9,915 bases of DNA from Actinomycetota bacterium (GTDB lineage Bacteria > Actinomycetota > Thermoleophilia > Gaiellales > Gaiellaceae), in NCBI GenBank assembly GCA_003170995.1, contig PMXT01000099.1, positions 1 to 9,915 of the forward strand. The letters run 5' to 3'. The notes below the pieces were generated by a model. It was not told where the DNA came from. It searched no databases and worked only from the letters and a program-made list of their open reading frames with translations. The translations under genes and the position numbers were made by a program. This document shows, in pieces, positions 6,832 to 9,915 of the stretch. Each line of letters opens with the position of its first letter. The first letter of the stretch is position 1.

Positions 6832-6941
6832 AACGAGGCGCTGCGTCCTATTCTCGCATCCACCGATCACACCCAGTCGGCAGGTTGCCATTCTGTTTGA
6901 GCTTGACTCGCCGGAGCGGCGCATTGGCGCCAAGGAACATG

Positions 6942-7934
6942 TCACGAGTGATGCTGCTTGGCCTTCTTGACGCCTACGGTGGAGCGATCCTGCTCCTCGG
7001 TCACGTAGCGCCGGAAGTGGAACGTGTGGAAAAAAAACAGGATGGCGCCGAAGCCCAGCACGATGTTGACGAGACTCGTTATCAGCTTCGTGCCGACGCT
7101 GTAGGCCACGATCAGCGTACCGGGGGCAACCCCGTGCAGAACGGTCACGAGAAGCGCCTGCTCTGTCCCGATCCCCGAAGGGCTGATCGGCAGCAGGGCG
7201 GAAAGGCTCGACGTTCCCTGTGCAAGCAAGGAATTGTGCAACGTCGCCGGCATGTGGAAGGCGAGCAAGGCGAAGAAGACGATCACCACGCGTAGTACCC
7301 AGTCGGCCGCCTGCCAGGGAACGATGCGACGCAGGTAATAACGCCAGTCGAACAGGCCATTCACGCCCTGGCGAACGCGTTGTTTGAACTCTCGGATCGT
7401 CACCCAGGCCCACAGCGCGAGAGCTGTCAGAACCAACGCGATCATGCCGACGATGATGATCGTCTCTTTCGGGTGGCCGAAGAACCAGCTGAAATCAAAT
7501 GCCGGTCGGTGGGGGAGAAGCGCGTGACCAGGCAGCACTCCCTGCCATAAAAGGAAGAGGAAGAACGAGAATGCGATGAGGCTGTCGACAGGAGCGCGGA
7601 CGAGCAGCGTCGAGGCGATAGTCGTATACGTACTGCCAGGGACTCGACGCTTGACGATCACCACCCGCACCGCGTCGCCGCCGTGTGCCGGGACAATCGA
7701 GCCGACGGCCGTGCTCGCGCAAACGGCGCCGAAGACCATCGGGAAAGAGGAGCGTTTACTGGGATACGAAGCGACGATCGAGTTCTGCCAGGCACGCGCG
7801 GCGCAGCCTATCTTCACCACCTGGAGGAAGGCGACGATTCCCAGATAGCTCCAATTGACGTCTGCGAGGTGGTCGAGGAAGACCCTTACGCCATGGAAGA
7901 TCGCGTGAAACGAGAATGCGAGCGGCAGAAGCAC
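6942..7934 (-). CDS. YbhN / LPG-synthase transmembrane family protein
   Basis: A 330-residue polytopic membrane protein of the lysylphosphatidylglycerol synthase TM family (UPF0104, YbhN-like). Hydrophobic segments lie at about 1-20, 30-48, 66-84, 106-131, 158-181, 208-228, 256-282 and 285-304. Family signatures are SIVPAHGGDAVRV (79-91) and LLPISPSGIGTEQALL (247-262), corresponding to the usual PGRxGE- and PxSPGGxGxxE-like motifs. The cytoplasmic aminoacyl-transferase domain of true MprF is absent, so lysyl-PG synthesis is not implied; relatives are thought to flip or transfer lipids. The GTG at 7934 is the only nearby start, since an in-frame TAG lies four codons upstream; GAGAG is a weak ribosome binding site. 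It starts 66 bases after the pruA stop on the same strand, so co-transcription is possible. It converges on uvrC. The C-terminus is basic and soluble. Confidence 0.88.
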   Translation of the reverse strand: MLLPLAFSFHAIFHGVRVFLDHLADVNWSYLGIVAFLQVVKIGCAARAWQNSIVASYPSKRSSFPMVFGAVCASTAVGSIVPAHGGDAVRVVIVKRRVPGSTYTTIASTLLVRAPVDSLIAFSFFLFLLWQGVLPGHALLPHRPAFDFSWFFGHPKETIIIVGMIALVLTALALWAWVTIREFKQRVRQGVNGLFDWRYYLRRIVPWQAADWVLRVVIVFFALLAFHMPATLHNSLLAQGTSSLSALLPISPSGIGTEQALLVTVLHGVAPGTLIVAYSVGTKLITSLVNIVLGFGAILFFFHTFHFRRYVTEEQDRSTVGVKKAKQHHS

Positions 7935-8000
7935 GATGGCTCTCTAGCGCCGCCCTCGCGGGCCTCTCTGTTCGTCCACCCAAGTCATCGCCGGCGCGAC

Positions 8001-9638
8001 CTAGTCGTCGCCGGTCATGAACGGATAGCGGTAGTCCGTCGGCGAGACGAGCGTCTCCTTGACGGCGCGCGGACTCACCCAGCGGATGAGGTTCCACATC
8101 GAGCCGGCCTTGTCGTTGGTGCCCGAAGCACGGGCACCGCCGAAGGGCTGCTGCCCCACGATCGCTCCGGTCGGTTTGTCGTTGATGTAGAAGTTTCCGG
8201 CCGCGTGTCTCAGCGCGTGCTCAGCTTCGGCGGCGGCCTTGCGATCGGTAGCAAAAACCGATCCTGTGAGAGCGTAGGGCGAAGTGCGGTCAACCAACTC
8301 GAGCGTCTCGGCCCAGCGCCGCTCATCGTAGGGATAGACAGTCAGCAGCGGTCCGAAAAGCTCCTCGCGTATGAGCCTGCAGAGAGGGTCACTCGTCTCG
8401 ACCACGGTCGGCTCGATAAACCAGCCCACGTTCGCGTCGCAGCCGCCGCCGGCCACGATCTCCATCTCAGGAGCCGTTTTGGCCTCCTCGATTGCCAGCG
8501 AAAGCGAGTCGAAAGATGCCTTGTCGATAACGGCACCCATGAAGTTCGCGAAGTCGGAGACGTCGCCCATCTTCATCTGCGGAACCTCGCTCGCGAAGCG
8601 TTCGCGCAACGCCGGCCAGAGGTTGGAGGGAACGTAGAGGCGCGACGAGGCTGAGCACTTCTGGCCCTGATACTCGAACGAACCACGAACGGCTTGGGCG
8701 AAGAGTGCATCGGCATCGGCCGAGGGATGGGCGATGATGAAGTCCTTACCGCCCGTCTCGCCGACGATTCGGGGGTAGTTCTTGTAGCTCTCGATCTGGC
8801 TGCCGATCGTTCGCCACATCGATTGGAATACCGCCGTCGAGCCGGTGAAGTGCACTCCGGCGAGATCGGGACTGGTGAGCGCGGTGCTCGAGATCGAAGC
8901 ACCGTCCGCAAAGACGAGGTTGATCACGCCGTCCGGAAGACCGGCTTCGTGGAGTAGGAGCATGATCAGGTAGGCGGAAATCGTGGCGCTCGAGGCCGGC
9001 TTCCAGACGACTGTGTTCCCGGCCATCGCCGGGCTGGTGGGAAGGTTGCCCGCTATCGACGTGAAGTTGAAGGGCGTAACGGCGAGCACGAAGCCCTCCA
9101 GCGGCCGGTACTCCATCCGGTTCCAGACTCCCGCAGATGACTGGGGTTGGTTTTCGTAGATGCGCTCTAGAAAGTGGACGTTGAAGCGCCAGAAGTCGGC
9201 TAGCTCGCAGGCCGCGTCGATCTCCGCCTGGTGAGCGGTTTTCGACTGGTTGAGCATCGTGGCCGCGTTCAGGCGCTGGCGCCAGGGCCCGGAAAGGAGC
9301 TCGGCTGCGCGCAGGAAGATCGCCGCTCGCTCGCTGAACGACGTGCGCGACCAATCCGGCCAGGCAGCTGCAGCCGCCGCGACTGCTTTCTCCACCTCGC
9401 CGCTGCCGCCGCGGTGAACGTCCGCTAGCACATGCTGGTGCCTATGCGGCATCACGGCCTGGTAAGGAGTGGCGCCGCGGACTTCGCCGCCGCCGATGAT
9501 GCAGGGGATATCGATTCGCTCGGATGAGATCTCGTCGAGATGGGCGCGAAGCTCGCTGCGCTCGGGTGTCCCGGACGCGTAGGAGAGAATTGGCTCGTTG
9601 ACCGGCGAGGGAACGTGGAAGCTGGCGTGATCGGACAT
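8001..9638 (-). CDS. pruA: L-glutamate gamma-semialdehyde dehydrogenase (1-pyrroline-5-carboxylate dehydrogenase)
   Basis: Oxidises glutamate 5-semialdehyde to glutamate with NAD+, the second step of proline breakdown, in the cytoplasm. The 545-residue single-domain form matches ALDH4-type enzymes rather than bifunctional PutA. Catalytic residues are present: Asn191 (TPFNFT), Lys213 (VVWKPA), Glu294 (GETGGK), nucleophile Cys328 (GQKCSA), Glu426 in EELFGP for NAD binding, and the PFGG loop at 498-501. The N-terminus (PSPVNEP, SYASGTPER) is typical of this group. The frame is open 58 codons further upstream to 9812, but that extension is not homologous. The ATG at 9638 fits the family and a -10-like box. 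No ribosome binding site precedes it. A proline dehydrogenase gene (putB) is not in the window and may lie to the right. The ybhN-like gene follows 66 bases downstream. Confidence 0.95.
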   Translation of the reverse strand: MSDHASFHVPSPVNEPILSYASGTPERSELRAHLDEISSERIDIPCIIGGGEVRGATPYQAVMPHRHQHVLADVHRGGSGEVEKAVAAAAAAWPDWSRTSFSERAAIFLRAAELLSGPWRQRLNAATMLNQSKTAHQAEIDAACELADFWRFNVHFLERIYENQPQSSAGVWNRMEYRPLEGFVLAVTPFNFTSIAGNLPTSPAMAGNTVVWKPASSATISAYLIMLLLHEAGLPDGVINLVFADGASISSTALTSPDLAGVHFTGSTAVFQSMWRTIGSQIESYKNYPRIVGETGGKDFIIAHPSADADALFAQAVRGSFEYQGQKCSASSRLYVPSNLWPALRERFASEVPQMKMGDVSDFANFMGAVIDKASFDSLSLAIEEAKTAPEMEIVAGGGCDANVGWFIEPTVVETSDPLCRLIREELFGPLLTVYPYDERRWAETLELVDRTSPYALTGSVFATDRKAAAEAEHALRHAAGNFYINDKPTGAIVGQQPFGGARASGTNDKAGSMWNLIRWVSPRAVKETLVSPTDYRYPFMTGDD

Positions 9639-9646
9639 GACCCGGG

Positions 9647-9652
9647 ATTCTA
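9647..9652 (-). promoter_or_regulatory. -10-like TAGAAT directly before pruA, suggesting a leaderless transcript
   Basis: TAGAAT on the minus strand (9652-9647) ends 8 bases before the pruA ATG, placing a transcription start within about two bases of the start codon. Together with the absence of any Shine-Dalgarno sequence this suggests leaderless translation, which is common in actinobacteria. No clear -35 box is seen (GCTCAC at 17-base spacing). Confidence 0.45.
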
Positions 9653-9830
9653 CGGACCCGTCACGTTCTGTGAGCGCGGTCGCATGCAATCGGGTTGCGA
9701 GCACCGCCGGTGAATCGAGCATCAGGATGCTCGGGACGTGGCCGTCCTGACGAGGAAATAGACGCACCTCGATGTGCTTGTGATCCCGGCACGCCGGCTG
9801 TTTCTCGGTCAATCGGCCGACCGAAGTGCC

Positions 9831-9915
9831 CTAAGAAGCCCTAACAAAACGAAGCACTCCGTCGCCTGGCCGCGCTCGGCAAGCACGATGCGTTGTCCTC
9901 GATCGCGCCCGTAGC
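9831..9915. repeat. Dispersed intergenic repeat, copy B, cut by the window edge
   Basis: The second copy of the repeat at 6738-6821, in the same orientation, upstream of pruA. The core CTAACAAAACGAAGCACTCC (9841-9860) is unchanged. On the minus strand the stem becomes TTGCC/GGCGA instead of CCGCC/GGCGG, so pairing is kept despite substitutions. The window stops at CCCGTAGC, the first strand of the copy A tetraloop hairpin. What lies on its other side is not visible. Confidence 0.75.

Noticed and set aside
6848..6940. A 30-codon minus-strand ORF starting one base after the ybhN-like stop
   Set aside because: It has no ribosome binding site and no recognised motif, and it ends close to the repeat and hairpin region. 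Position alone is not enough to call a gene.
9639..9812. 58-codon N-terminal extension of pruA
   Set aside because: It does not resemble the family N-terminus, has no ribosome binding site that I see, and the ATG at 9638 matches both the usual protein start and the -10-like box.

Overview
The window reads as chromosome from a high-GC actinobacterium-like organism. Hand counts of single 60-base lines give about 60-70% G+C in the protease, uvrC and pruA genes. Gene content and protein style (a bacillus-type secreted subtilase, a Bcp peroxiredoxin, an ALDH4-type pruA, a tRNA gene without encoded CCA) would suit a Thermoleophilia/Solirubrobacterales-type actinobacterium. That placement is inference, not a database result.

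Layout, left to right. (1) 1-1776, minus: a secreted S8 serine protease with signal peptide, I9-like propeptide and intact Asp/His/Ser/Asn active site, cut by the left edge. (2) 1928-2011, plus: tRNA-Leu(CAG), with a -10-like box in front and a strong hairpin behind. (3) 2268-3464, minus: a lipoprotein made of PQQ-type beta-propeller blades, clearly lower in G+C than its neighbours, followed by about 400 bases with no convincing gene. (4) 3864-4322, minus: a Bcp-type peroxiredoxin. Divergent to it, 4437-4832 plus: an unrecognised small four-helix membrane protein. (5) 4888-6741, plus: complete uvrC for nucleotide excision repair, 55 bases behind the membrane protein. (6) 6942-7934, minus: a YbhN/LPG-synthase-TM integral membrane protein, convergent with uvrC. 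(7) 8001-9638, minus: pruA, glutamate semialdehyde dehydrogenase, 66 bases upstream of the ybhN-like gene and possibly co-transcribed with it.

The most unusual signal is not a gene. An approximately 85-base direct repeat occurs twice: between uvrC and the ybhN-like gene (6738-6821) and at the right edge (9831-9915). The copies are about 80% identical with a 20-base invariant core. Their differences preserve a stem if the minus strand is read as RNA, and copy A runs into a cUUCGg hairpin. Copy B is cut exactly where that hairpin would begin. This looks like a dispersed, structured intergenic repeat family.

Other leads are a recurrent TAGAAT -10-like hexamer (tRNA, propeller gene, pruA, the last consistent with a leaderless mRNA), a compositionally foreign propeller gene beside a tRNA, and a weak structured-RNA candidate at 3753-3838. 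I found no CRISPR array, phage or transposase gene and no obvious multi-gene defence or biosynthetic system. Apart from the repeat, the genes are mostly housekeeping or of recognisable families.
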